DNA of 64,000 nucleotides from Ignelater luminosus (lineage: Eukaryota; Arthropoda; Insecta; Coleoptera; Elateridae), in assembly GCA_011009095.1 (NCBI GenBank), contig VTPC01090906.1, positions 63,428 to 127,427 on the forward strand, given 5' to 3'. The position numbers and the translations under genes were made by a program. Below the pieces are notes generated by a model, which was not told where the DNA came from, made no database searches, and saw nothing but the letters and a program-made list of their open reading frames with translations. This document shows, piece after piece, positions 23,620 to 35,600 of this stretch. Position 1 is the first letter of the stretch. The number at the start of each line of letters is the position of its first letter.

Positions 23620-24010
23620 TTTGCTCATGCGTGGCCGAGCGGGCACGGATGGGGTTTACTCATAGGGGCGCCGATAGGGCCCGGGCGCCCCGACGCAGGG
23701 GCAAGTGAGAGACCGCGACAGGGTAGGTAGGGGTAAAATGGGGCCGCGCATCGCGAGCGCCAAGCTCTTATTTTGAATGCCAGTAGCCGCTCCGCTGCTA
23801 CTTCCACGACGCGCGTTAGTTCTTGTGGGACTCCCCCGCATGCTGAGTGGCCCCCACAATTCTCCACATGGTTCTTACAACTTGTTCTGCTCGACGAACA
23901 CTAACACAACAATCGCGTGCGTGCTTAAATTAAAACTTTACATTTGTTTTCGTGTAATTGTCGCATTCCATTTTAAAACGCACGTGAAGTGTTGCGTGTT
24001 TTGATTTAGG
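23620..24010 (+). promoter_or_regulatory. CpG-rich block ending in a strong splice donor: candidate promoter and 5' exon
   Basis: Against an AT-rich background this block is very rich in G, C and CpG (for example GGGCCCGGGCGCCCCGACG near 23678-23696). It fades into AT-rich sequence by 23990. At 24010/24011 there is a near-consensus plus-strand donor, AGG|GTGAGT. A second, weaker donor, CCTCAG|GTATGA, lies at 24416/24417. No frame through the block stays open to the donor with a sensible start, so any exon here is likely 5' untranslated. An alternative is a GC-rich mobile-element fragment; similar GGGCGCC-type runs occur in insect repeats. Confidence 0.35.
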
Positions 24011-24419
24011 GTGAGTTTTTGGACTTTGTGAGTGCCACACTTAGTTAACATCACCCGCTACGTATTATCAACAAACAATCTCTTCATAAACTTTTTGGAT
24101 ACTTTTAAGTAAGTGAGAAAACAAGTGAGAAGATTGTGTAAATGATTAAAGAAACAATTTTTTAAAAGGTTATTTTTAAAAGTGTCGATTTACAACAATT
24201 ACAAATCGAACCTTCTAATAAAAAACAAGCTTTTAAGTATTAAAATTATGCTCTCGTTGTAAAATGGTTCACAAACACTTTAATTAATGTGTTTGTGTAT
24301 CGATTTAACTACTTAGACGATCTAGTGAACTTTTTTGAACTGTTAAAATATTCCATCCAAGACGGCTACGAAGTTTAGAGATTCGTATTTAACAACATCC
24401 AGTACTTCGACCTCAGGTA

Positions 24420-27400
24420 TGACATTTTGATTTTTTTAGTATAATTAGTTTCGAAAAGTAAAACACATTTTTAATCTATTTGCGCAACTCCCAATAATTT
24501 TGGCGCCAAAACAGTTCCAAAGTCATACGCAGCGAGTAATCAGCTCTAACACGCAAACTCCACACAAGATTTTGGAAGCACCTTACAATAATAAAATTAT
24601 TTTTTTCTTATTTTTAATTTAATTTTAATTTAGAATCTTTAGAATTATTTTTTTGGGAATTTTCTGTTGCGTTTTATTAGAAACAATTTCTTGCTATAAA
24701 TAGCGCTAAAGTTCTTGGAAATAAATAAATAATGTAATAATATTAAATTAAAACTTGTTTTAGAAAATTCCCATTTACATAAAGGGTAATTTTTATGTAA
24801 TTGCATTTATAATTTCAATAAAATTATGTAAAGTTTGTATTAAATGGAAATTCCAAGTTGAAAATTTACGTTGATGCAACATTACTGAAGGAAATTAAAC
24901 TATGTACTGTATAAAATAACAATTTTATTAATTATATAATGATTTATTTAAATAATTTTATATCAGATATCAGGCAGTAACATCTAAATATTTTCCAGTT
25001 TGTACGTACTTACAAGATATATACATTCAGGTTATTTCAGGGTTTAGTTACACTGTGGTATGCAAAAGTAAAATAAACTTGTTAAAAAGATAGATATCTT
25101 AAATAAATGCAAATATTTAAGAATTTAACAATTAAATTTATCTTTCTACCTACTTGGTCTATAAAATGTTATCTAAGCGAGTTACAAGTTTAATTTGGAG
25201 TTGTTCATCAACGTTACAGGTTGACTAATTACTTAGTTTGTCTAAATACGCTTATTTTTAGTAATGATAAATTTAAGATTTAAATATAATTTTGTGGAAA
25301 GAATAAATTCCCAATTATCCCAAAATTAATTTCTCGGTAAACCGAATAAAATCAATTTAATTGTCTTCAATAAAATGCCGGTCACGTATATCTTCTCAAC
25401 AAGCTACTTATACACATTGCGGTTTAAATATTCCCAATTTGATTTGACAAACTGATTTTCATTAGAAGAGTAAACAAATCTATGAATAATCTTTAATTGA
25501 ATTGTTGTATACATTTTATTAAATTAATTATTATTTTTAAAATTTCCAGAAAATTAATGCTCTTTTTATGTGAAAATCTCCATAAGGGCGGCGTCATGTT
25601 TATTTACGCACCCGTGTTAGTTTTTATTAGCGCTAAATGATTAGTAATCAAAAGAGCACCGCAAAACTTCCATTTGCCAATTTCCCCAAGATGTATACAT
25701 TCTATTCTTTTATTTGTGTTTTTTTTCTAGCTGGTTAATTGAGTCTCATTAAAGTCACAAATGGAGGAAAAACCATTCCTAAGGCTTAAGATTTTGTATC
25801 AAATAAAAATCCTTATAATTTGCTGAATTAACTTGTTTTGGCAGATAAGTGGATTTCTAATTAATTAGTATGATTTAGAACCAAATATATACATTTTCTT
25901 TTTGTTTTGTCCTATAAACTGGTTTTTCTCGAATTCCGATTAAAAATTCTTTCAACATTAGCATACAATACAGGTTACAATGTTATAATAATATGAGATT
26001 TTTTATTTATAATCCAATTTAATTAAAACTAATTTTCTTAGTAAACCAACAATATAATGTAAATACATCTTTGCTTTATTATATCGAAAACTGATTAAAG
26101 AATCATTATTGCCGGCGTTAATCTCGAAGAATTTAATTTTAGTTTTCAAATACCTTTTCCAATAATTACTTATTGATCAAAAAGAAAATTAACCCTATAT
26201 CAAAAGCTATTGTTTATGCTATTGTGAAGTTGGAATTTCCTAATTATAAAGTTTTTTTTTTCTGTAATAATTATTTCGGTTGCATGAGTCAGTTATGATT
26301 TGTCGTATTAAAGCGAAATTACTCTGGAAGTATAAAATCTTATTTATATCCCATGAATCATACATATTTCTGAAATTAACATATGTATAATGCCGGTATA
26401 ATTAAGTATGTTTATGGGTGTGTTAATGTTCCTAATGTATGCGCGTTTCTAAATTTACCAGCAAAAATAAATCAATTAGTTTCGTTTAGCAACGCGTGCA
26501 ATTAGATCCTTCATTTTTGTTCGTTCGAACCAACAGTAAACGTGTATATATGCATACTCTAATTAAATGTTTAATATTATCGATCTATTAATGCACTATG
26601 AGATTATTTTTGTTGGATTATTCGCACGCGAATTATTATTTCATTAGGAATTTCCTATTAACGAGATTCTTAAATTTATGAAGTAAATTAACGTTCAAAG
26701 CTTATTTTACGTCGTTTCACGGAAAAAGGTTCCAAGAATGTTATAAATTGATATTAATGAATTGATTGCTCAATTTGCGTCATTAAAGTAATTTTGGAAT
26801 TCTCCTAATTAGTACACTGATTAATTAGATAAAATAAATGCTAACAGGATTCGTTATATTACATAATAATCGTAACTTATGGGGAGTATTAAAAGCTTTT
26901 CCCCCAAAAACATCTTCAGGAAGCTACAAAACTTAAAATGAAAAATTCACCAAATTACTCACACCTTTGGATCTAATCCCAATTCAAATCCACCTTTCTA
27001 TTAATTACGAAAACAAACATACTGCATGTAGTATGTATGTATGTGTTCACTTTCTTCCCCTGTTATTGTTAAGTTTAATTGGTAAAATTTTCTAGGATTC
27101 AAACTACCATTGTTATGTTGTACCATGAATAAATATTATTCCTGTTTTGGCAAAGCACGTGTTGTGCGTGTCACAGTGTTACACGTGGTCGCGTCCTCTC
27201 ACTTTCCGCGAGTAGACGGAGCTTTCAAAGGCGTCGCGAGCGCCAAGGTCGTCTGTGGAAACTCGCGATTTCCTACGCGGTTGAATTCCATAAATATAGA
27301 ATTTAATTTTTTTTCTCTAAACATTTTAATGTAATTATTCCAATAGAAATTCTTTATCGAAAATAATAAAGCTTTACCCGAAAAATAATTTAAATTTCAT

Positions 27401-28735
27401 TTACGTAAATAAAGCAAATAATCGACGGGAGAAATTAAATCCAAAATAAATTTTCAATGGAATTGAAAATATTGTCTATGCTTTCATTTTACATTTTTAT
27501 TAAAAAAAAAATTTTTATTTATTACTTTTTTTATGTTTATCAAATATTGAATATTTCATTAAATTAGGCGCGGTAAAAATATATTTGAATTCTCTTTATT
27601 ATTCTCTTGTAGAACTGAAATAAGATGAAATAAAAGAAAAAATGGAAAATTAAAAAAATAGAAAAGGTGGCGTGGAGGAAAACACCAATGCCCATTCAGC
27701 GCCGCCTATATAACGTTTCTTTATACAGTGGGTCAAAGCGCACGCTCAAATAGACCTTAAACTTTATTTTACACGACTTTTATTTCAAAACTTTCTTGAG
27801 ACTTTTATTATTATAAAGGGGACGCTCGAATAGAAATGCGGTGGGAAGTATTTGAAGAGAAGCTAAAAGTTTATAATAAGCGTTAATGTATAATTACTTT
27901 ATGTAATCAAACGGAGACTTGAAAGTGTTTGTTCGGGACTTTGTTTGTTTCCGATTCGGTTTTTAATTAATGTTTTATTCTCTCCTTGGTTTTATCGTGG
28001 CAGCTTTTCATAACCGATAAACATACTAGCGTGGAAGACATGTAGGTGGTGAAATAAATTTATGTACTTAAGAAGGTATGATAAAACTTAAAAAATAAAC
28101 ACTAAACATACAAATTGTATTATTTCAGTTTCTTTTTTGTTTCTATGTTGGTAGATCATTTTTATATCTCCAGTTTTATGTTTTCGAAAGCTCTGTGTAC
28201 CTAATACCTCATACTTCGCACTTCACTGGCTGAGCTAACAATTTATTTTGAAATAATGAGTTTCATTAGGTGTAGCTAGCTCTATAAATCGATAAATATA
28301 CACACACAGAACAAAACAGACGTATTACAAGAGGTTGCCCTAATAATTAATACTGATACCAGGTAATAAAATGGCTTAAAAGAAACTAAAGATGTCCTCG
28401 CAGTCTTTATACATTAAATTATTTGTAGGGTTAAGTAACTAGCCTATTATGGTTTCTTCATCAAGCTCTTTCAAGTTTTTTAAGCTTCTTAACGATAGTG
28501 GCTGGTGATTTGTGATTACGAAAGGATAACATAAAAGGATAAACTAACGCAACTCATCTATTCACATCTTTAGTTTTTTCTTGTTTGTATCTTTCAAACA
28601 CGAAGCGCTCGAAATAATTTTCTGGGAAGTACAACTTTGCTACATGACTTATTCAATGTCAGTCATCTGCTTATGATATATATATATACCAAATAGATTT
28701 CAAAATGGATGTATTGTGTTAGATGATAACGATCG
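24420..28735. other. Long AT-rich stretch with candidate conserved non-coding blocks
   Basis: No coding signal or transposon is visible over 4.3 kb, which is unusual in this window. TAATTA-type homeodomain core sites are abundant. GC-richer islands stand out at about 25590-25690, 27155-27280 and 27660-27860. This would fit a regulatory first intron, but that is inference. Confidence 0.3.
27660..27860. promoter_or_regulatory. Candidate conserved regulatory block
   Basis: A GC-richer island holds GTGGGTCAAAG (nuclear-receptor-like half site), a TATATAA box and a near-duplicated motif, CGCTCAAATAG (about 27745) and CGCTCGAATAG (about 27825). No open frame is supported. The role is inferred only from composition and motif repetition. 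Confidence 0.2.
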
Positions 28736-28739
28736 AGTT

Positions 28740-29240
28740 TTAAAAAGCTAATTTGGAAAGTACGTCGAGAATCTTTGCATTTAGGTACATTTGTATCAGG
28801 ACTGTCCAGACTGTTCTACAATCAAAATTTCTTGCGCTTTTTAGTTGTTCCCAAGGTTTTTTGCCGAATACAGACTGAGATCTTTTGGTTTTATTTCAAG
28901 AAACCTGAATACTTTATGTCCTTGGCGAATCTTGCAGTGACATCAAGATGTGTTCCGCTATTTTAGAGATTTCCCTACTACTAAATAATTTCATAAGTAA
29001 GGTAAGTATCCTCTGTTGCAGGTATCAGTTAGATTTTTCTCATTGCTAAGTCAGCCAATCTTGTTCTTGTTGCCCTTCTTTCAGTAAATACGAAGGTGAT
29101 CCAACTGCTGACTGTAGGCCAATAAAAAGCTTGTACGAAAATGTTTAGCAAATCGATCAGCTTGTTGGTTATCTTCAAACTTGCTATGTCCTGGTAACTA
29201 GATCGCTTTAACAATATTCTGTTAATTACATTAAGGCATG
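28740..29240 (-). pseudogene. Possible LINE RNase H remnant
   Basis: Minus-strand frames give, across one shift, GNKNK plus IADLAMRK (about 29075-29035), like the 'GNE.AD.LAR' block of LINE RNase H domains. LKSARNFDCRTVWTVL and NAKI follow (about 28850-28770), where such domains carry the 'L..L.TGHC.LN.HL' region. The match is weak and old; chance similarity is possible. Confidence 0.35.
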
Positions 29241-29419
29241 ATAAACAAATTACACTCGAGTTTACGTGCCAAAACCTTGGTTTGATAATCTAATCAACTA
29301 AAATCTTGTTAATTTGCAAACTTGATATTTTAACTGTCTTTCAGATGAATTTTCTAATTATTCTCGCAATGCTCTACGTCTCTTCTTTTACTTATTCTTT
29401 TGAGACTTCATTTTATCTA

Positions 29420-30290
29420 CCCTTGGATATAGACCTCTAAATTGTCCTGTCATCTTTTCCGAGGTCTTCCGATGCTTCTTTTGGTCTCTGTTGGGCGCCA
29501 CACTGTCAAGATATCGATCCATCTGCTAAGGTCCTTTATCCCCAGCCTATTGCCATTCGAAACTGATTTCAAGCACAGTCCTCTCGATTCTTCTCTTTCT
29601 AGCTTGGAGTTTGGCCGCAAATTTCTCCAAAAGGAAGAGGGACAATATACACGATGCGTGTACTTTGTTTCTTAGGTTGATAGGGATTTTTTGGGATTTG
29701 GGAGTCTACCAAATACCTTCCGCAGACTATCACTCGTTTGGAAGTTTCTAAGATTTGGCTTTCTTTACCAGTCTGATGACTATTAGACACGTTTTCTATT
29801 ATTCGGTCCTCAATTCTGACTTGGATAATATCCGTGCTCATTATCTCACTCTTATTCAAATTCTTCTGTTGATAAGGACAATATCTACAAACAGTAGACG
29901 ATTGACTTGTACTTCATTTATATTAATTCTTTTATTTTGCCAATTTAAGTTCTCAAAGCCGTCTTCCAAGACCACTGTGAGCAGTTTTGATGAACTTGTA
30001 TCTCTTTGCTAGAACTCTGTAAGCTTTGGTATCTTCGTCTATTGCTGCTAACTTGTACACATTTTCATTAATAGACTTTATGAGGTTTGAGTACTTGGGT
30101 TGATTCTCTCATTGTCTGCAAAACTGTCTAGGTTGAACAGAGTTAAAAGCTTCCTATAATCCGTAAATCATGTACTTCATTCTTTCCTCAGAGAGAGAAT
30201 ACGTATTATCTGCAGATGGGTCTATAATAATTACCTAATCCTGACTGTTGTTCGGCTGTTTGATGGCGTCCACTTTACAGGTAAGTCTCT
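29420..30290 (-). pseudogene. Degenerate LINE reverse transcriptase and C-terminus
   Basis: In minus-strand order: EAFNSVQPRQFC (motif A region with the Asp lost, about 30165-30120), FENLNWQNKRININE then LLFVDIVLI (about 29960-29880; motif C FADD read as FVDI), RIEDRIIENVSNS (about 29815-29775), and the tail RGLCLKSVSNGNRLGIKDL, SRWIDIL and GRPRKRWQDNL (about 29580-29430). The last motif is the usual C-terminal end of insect endonuclease/reverse-transcriptase LINEs. Frames are shifted several times, and the region from motif A to motif C is shortened. An hAT element inserted about 130 bases to the right (30425). Confidence 0.75.
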
Positions 30291-30416
30291 TAGTTATTCT
30301 TAGAAGTGACTTATACAAGTGGAACAGCATACTAATTGTTGTTTCTGTCTTCTAATAACTTCCTCATTCTGTCACTTGCTTGCAATTTTTTTCTTCCGTG
30401 TGGTACTTATTCAATA

Positions 30417-30424
30417 GAATCTCT
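30417..30424. repeat. Left target-site duplication of the hAT element
   Basis: GAATCTCT, directly before CAGGG of the element end; exactly repeated at the right side. Confidence 0.92.
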
Positions 30425-32666
30425 CAGGGTCGTAATTAAACAAAATTTTATTATAAGCGCATCGTCACTTTTGCGCCCCCATCATCCCATTGCACTAATA
30501 TACTGAAAAAAAACTATTTTACTGTATGACGTTTTATTTAAATACAAATTCGCTACATATCAAATTAACAAAAAACTGGAAATAAATTAGAATCCGAACG
30601 ATAAAAAAGCAGAAAAAACAGAACACAATACTATTTAAACTCCTGGGCCTGGAATCTGAAATTTTCAGTTTCTTGCAGAAACTACGGGATCCCTATCGGA
30701 TATTTTACGCACAAATCTTTAATATACTTTTCTATGTCGCTGGGATTCATTTTTAAAAAATGATGTACCATTTAAAAACTCAAGATCAGCTCAGAGTTCA
30801 TTTAACTTTTTGTAACGATCACATAATTGGTAAGTTACGGAATCTACAACGTGGAGTATTATTTGCATTTGTTTCACATCTGGAGTCAAATTAGAGTCAG
30901 GTCCAAGCTCTCCGGGCAGGCATTCTTGTGATTTTCCTTTTGCTCGTTTCTTTGAGTTCTATGAGAATATCACAATTCTGGCATATATCCTTAGCAGCTC
31001 TCTCAGTTTTAGCAAAACAATTGTTTCTGTAATTCTCGATTTCTTCCAGTAATCCTTTGATATATTTGCACATTATATCAACTGTAACATTTTTCGTCTG
31101 TAGCAAAAGGTTTACTGTGTTAATGTTTTCCAAAACAGAATACCAAATAACCGAAAGAATCAGAAATTCAAAATGCCTGAGGTTTTCTTAAAAAAGTTTT
31201 TGCCCCACCAACAGTGTCCTCAAAGTAAATGGCTAGATCAGTCATTTCTTGCAGAAATGGTAAAAGGTCTTTGAATCGAGTGATCACTGCTCTTAGGGAT
31301 AAAGTTCTCAAAGACCATCTCATGTCACTAAATCTTTGTAATGTTAATTTTAACGTACATTTAAGCCTATTCCATCTCATTGCAGAGAGTGCACAAAATA
31401 TCCTGATATGGCCCAGCCGTATTGGAGCCGTTAGGGTAGGCCTGGACTCTCATATTTTGACTATCAAGACCCAAAACTGCTAACTCTTTTTCGAGGATAT
31501 TAGCCACAGCATAACCAGCTTTCTCCTTTATTTCTAAAATTTCCCAAAAATCGCTCTGCAATGGTACACGCATCCTTTTTCTTTTCTACATATCTAATAA
31601 TAAATGAAAATTATTCTGTATAAGATACGTCCGGAGTTGTATTCAAAATGACAGTGAAACGTTTTATTTCTGATACAATTCGGTTTTTGACAAGCAATTC
31701 CAACTATTGCAATAAGTTGGTTTTGAATTTGTGGTAAGAAGTATTTTGCTGATTTGTTTTCCGAATCCATGTGATGTTTAATGATTGGGTCATAATGGCT
31801 TAGCAGCTCTATTGTTCCTAAAAGTTTTCCGGAATTTATGTGTCCAATTTTCGTAATGGATCCTTGCAATGCCTCATCGTTTCTTATGCAAAACAAAATT
31901 GCATCCAAAATACATTTTAAAATATTTCTTCTTCACTTTGGAAATAATCATCTTTTTAGATTTCTTCAGTAACAAAGTGATTTTGGTCGATATTCACTTG
32001 ACAAGTTTTTAAGTTGATAGCGCATTTTTTATGGGAAGCCGAATTCTCATGCGATTTTATTCTGGCACTAATGTTACGCCGGTCGGTAAATCCTGTTTCT
32101 GGCATAGAGAATTGGGTACTGCCTAGTCCAAACCACAAACAAGTAAAACAATAAACTGCATCGTGTTCTACACAGTAAAAAATCCAATTCCTGTAAACAC
32201 TATCTCCATTTGGTAAAATTCCGTAGAAAGATATTTTACAAAACTATCTATTCTTTGTCACAGGAAAGCACTCTAAGTGATCTCCACGTACAGGCCCTTT
32301 TGTTATCAAAAGTCCGAGAAAGTGTTTATCTCGTTTCCAACTTACCCCTTACACCCTTTTTAATTTCTTTTCTTGAAATTCGAGAATTCTAAACATTTAT
32401 TGAACATTAAAACCTAGTGTGTCAGTCATAGATTTAATAAAAATTCACTTCGTACTGCTACTACTCATTTGTTGTTTAAGAATGCACAAAATTGCAGAAA
32501 ACGGATAGTTTTGAACTGACGAATTATTTTTATCATTTTCCCTTATTTAGTTGCGTTTCTTTTAGTACGAAGAAATTCCATTTTTCCTTAGCGCTTTTAT
32601 GGCTCTCCTTGCCTCTCGCGCCCCTAGACGGGTGTCCTACTCTACCTACCCATAGCTACAGCCCTG
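30425..32666 (-). mobile_element. Complete hAT insertion (ZMYM1/DUF4371 type) with exact 8-bp target duplication
   Basis: The element is 2,242 bases long. Its ends are CAGGGTCGTAATTA (left, from 30425) and, on the other strand, CAGGGCTGTAGCTA (right, ending 32666); 10 of 14 positions match. It is flanked by identical 8-mers GAATCTCT, the duplication length known for hAT elements. Inside is one transposase pseudogene on the minus strand. Boundaries are read directly from the sequence and are among the firmest in this window. Confidence 0.92.
30600..32160 (-). pseudogene. Dead hAT transposase, TTF-zinc-finger / DUF4371 type
   Basis: The transposase moves the surrounding hAT element. Minus-strand order: the TTF-type zinc-finger region TGFTDRRNISARIKSHENSA with SHKKC (32138-31956), then DUF4371 with LFCIRNDEALQGS, LLSHYDPIIKHHM and YFLPQIQNQLIAI (31908-31594). 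Next are the DGxxN-type block QAYPNGSNTAGPYQDIL (about 31430-31390), LQRFSDMRWSLRT (about 31330-31300), a helical stretch (31133-30897) and MNPSDIEKYIKDLCVKYPIG (about 30750-30690). The final hATC dimerisation motif (usually SERSFS-like) is not seen before the element end. At least four frame breaks make it inactive. The family resembles ZMYM1-like proteins in animal annotations. Confidence 0.85.
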
Positions 32667-32674
32667 GAATCTCT
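32667..32674. repeat. Right target-site duplication of the hAT element
   Basis: GAATCTCT, identical to the copy at 30417-30424, directly after the element end CCCTG. Confidence 0.92.
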
Positions 32675-35600
32675 ACATTTACAATCCACAATTTAATACT
32701 CTGATTGAAAGTTTCCAAGATTGTACTGCCATAACGACGACTGAAATAAATGAAATGTAGTCATAAGAGACCTAATCCACTTAGAAACTTAAAGTGACCA
32801 AAAAGCGCCACATAGTAGCTACTAATAAGAAATTTTTATGAGCCCGAAAACCACTACCGGTCCTAACCCCATAACAGAACCAAGAAATACCATTGACTTA
32901 AAGATTTCTGAATCTGATCCAAAAAGTCTAATTGGTCTTTGTGTCATCTTAAGAGTAATACTTATCTTGGCGTAGTGATAATACTTACAAACCCATTAAG
33001 TATGGAGTAAATCTTATAAAAGCTCTTGCGACTCTTTGAGATTGAGAAATGCTGCATTGTAAGTTTCTGTGCACCTTAATACCATAAAACTAACCAGTAA
33101 ATTCCAAAGGGAGAATATCTGAACCATACTCGCTTCCTATTCTTACGATTGCCTAACAACAGCTGTCAAAAACGTATTTACTCTATGAATACAGTTTTCA
33201 TTATCTTCAATACTAAAATATGCTTAATCTTAGAGTCGGCTGCCTTTAGGCGCCATTATCTTCAAATGTATGGTGAAATGGACTTTTCACAAGTTTTAGT
33301 AGTTCTTCATCTTTTCTGAAAGTCTTCCTCCCTTGAATAAAGACAGCAATAAATGAAGTTTTTAACTATTACCCGTAAATAAGTAGAATAAGTTTGTCAT
33401 AAATCTCTTAAAGAAAATGAAAAAGGAATTGGTATCAGATTCTTCCTTTCCAAGATCTATCAAAAACAAAAAGGGAACAACATCATCGTCATAACGATAA
33501 ATTGAATGAACCGGATGGCTTTAAAGACGGACTTCGCTCGGGCTCGCCAAAGTCCTGACGCGACGCAACAAGCAAATATACAGAGTTACTTATTCAACAA
33601 AGAAAGTTCTAATATGATTGAAACAAAGCCTACTAAAAACTAGATTTCTATCCAAAAGATATTTCAATGCCAGGCTGTCCAACGTATGGAAGTATCTGCT
33701 TTGTATAAACAAGCTCGGCATAAGGTTTTGCATAATATACAGAGTGTCCTAATTAAATTAATGAAATAAATTTCACTTTGCATATTTTGACACATTTGAA
33801 GAGTTTAATTGAGTTCATATTAAGAACACTTTTTACGACCAAGTAGTATAAGGTGATCATCAGCACAGCGAGTTATTATAAATGAAAGCAACAAAACAGT
33901 TTTATAAATGCTGCATAAAACTAGTAATTATTTAATTGCCTTGTTTGGAATTTATTTTTCTTATTAAGACATTAAGCTATTGAATTAAGAAAAGTATGTA
34001 TCACAGAATGGTTATCAAGGACTGATAATATTATGAACAATTACATTTTTAAAAATTTCAACTCGACTAACTATATTTTTAGTTTTGAAACAACCAAATG
34101 TTACTGATAATAATTTTGTTGCAATTATACATTCTTCTCAGTTTTAAAATCAACAAGTGTATCATAATGTAATCACATTTTCACTCATAAAACTGAATCT
34201 TCCTCGTACGTACAATTAATTAAATCAAACCAAAAATTGCAACAAACTCTCTCGTTCTTATTTCCAAGATGCTACATACCTTAAAATTATCTTTCCACAT
34301 TAATATCATAATAGAAGTGTTAATCAGATACACTGCAAACCGACTGCAAGTTTTATGTGAGTGTGAAGCTTTTGTTATTGTTAAAACAACAACGCCGTGA
34401 CTAGGCAGTATTGTATGTGTTAATGCACTTTCATGCTTCCATCTACCTGTTTTTAAGTAACGTCGCGCTTTTGTTAGTTTGTCATCTTCCGTGTGTTGTT
34501 TACTAACATGTAAGGCACCTTAAAAAATATTGCACAAATAAAATTATATCAATAATCATGTGATTTACAAAACAATGGTTATAAAAGAATTGTTTGTTTT
34601 TATTTAATTAAGATATTCTTTGATCGCAAATAAAACAAAGCAATATGAAAATTAGAAAATTAAATAAGAGAAAAATTGCAATTGCTTTGCAATATAATTT
34701 GTAATATGATAATACAATAATTAAAAAAGACTAATAAAGAAACCTTAATCATCATAAATGCAACTTGTCTAGTGTAATGACTGTACATTGAAAACCTCAT
34801 ATGTTAATCGAATTTTACTTATGTATTAGGAATTTATAATTAGAAATTCATATTTTAATCGTTTTGTTTGTTTTATCAAGTTTTCGCGTCATATTGCTTG
34901 AAGATTAATTTGAATGTAGTAAGCAAATACCTGAAGATGTCATTCAACATTTTTCCTTTCGACATCTTTAGTATTAGTTTTTGGTTATGTGCATTGACCT
35001 AATTATCATCAAAAGCTTTCAAATGGCAAAACCAGTCTGGTGGTTGTCCAAAAGCCAAGCGAACCGCAGGACTATCTAAATCTGAATATTTAGAGACAAT
35101 TAACAACAAAAAGTGGAATATTTCTGAATTATCTTCTCTAGATCAAGGCAATGCGATGGTCTTGGTGATTTGGAGACCAGTAATCTAGATTTTATAAGAA
35201 CCTTAATACAGGTCTGCTTGAAATACAAGGAAGCTGAACATTGTTTTATTACCTCTATTGCATGTAGTTTAGAAAAGACTAGCGCAGCAGAAAACCATAC
35301 ATTGTAGTGTGCGCACAAAACAGTTAGTCTTTACAGCTTAAAGGGGCAAATATGGTTTGTTCCTTAGATAATGAAAACTCGCCCTCTTGTCTTCCATGTT
35401 GTACAGACAAAACGCCTATCAAAACATAACAAATAAGGCTACTTTTTGAAAGGCACTAAGATCTAGGAGTAAGTAAATGTCATTTTGCACAATTTTTACC
35501 TCATATATGACGTTTCTTATTTTTAGCAAGAACGCCTATGTTACATAGAAAATATGTTCGACTACTGAAGAAGTACACTAGCAATTTGGTGTGAAAATTG

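Noticed and set aside
23625..23867. Minus-strand frames of 67 and 80 codons in the GC-rich block
   Set aside because: GC-rich DNA has few stops; the Arg/Pro/Gly-rich products look like composition effects.
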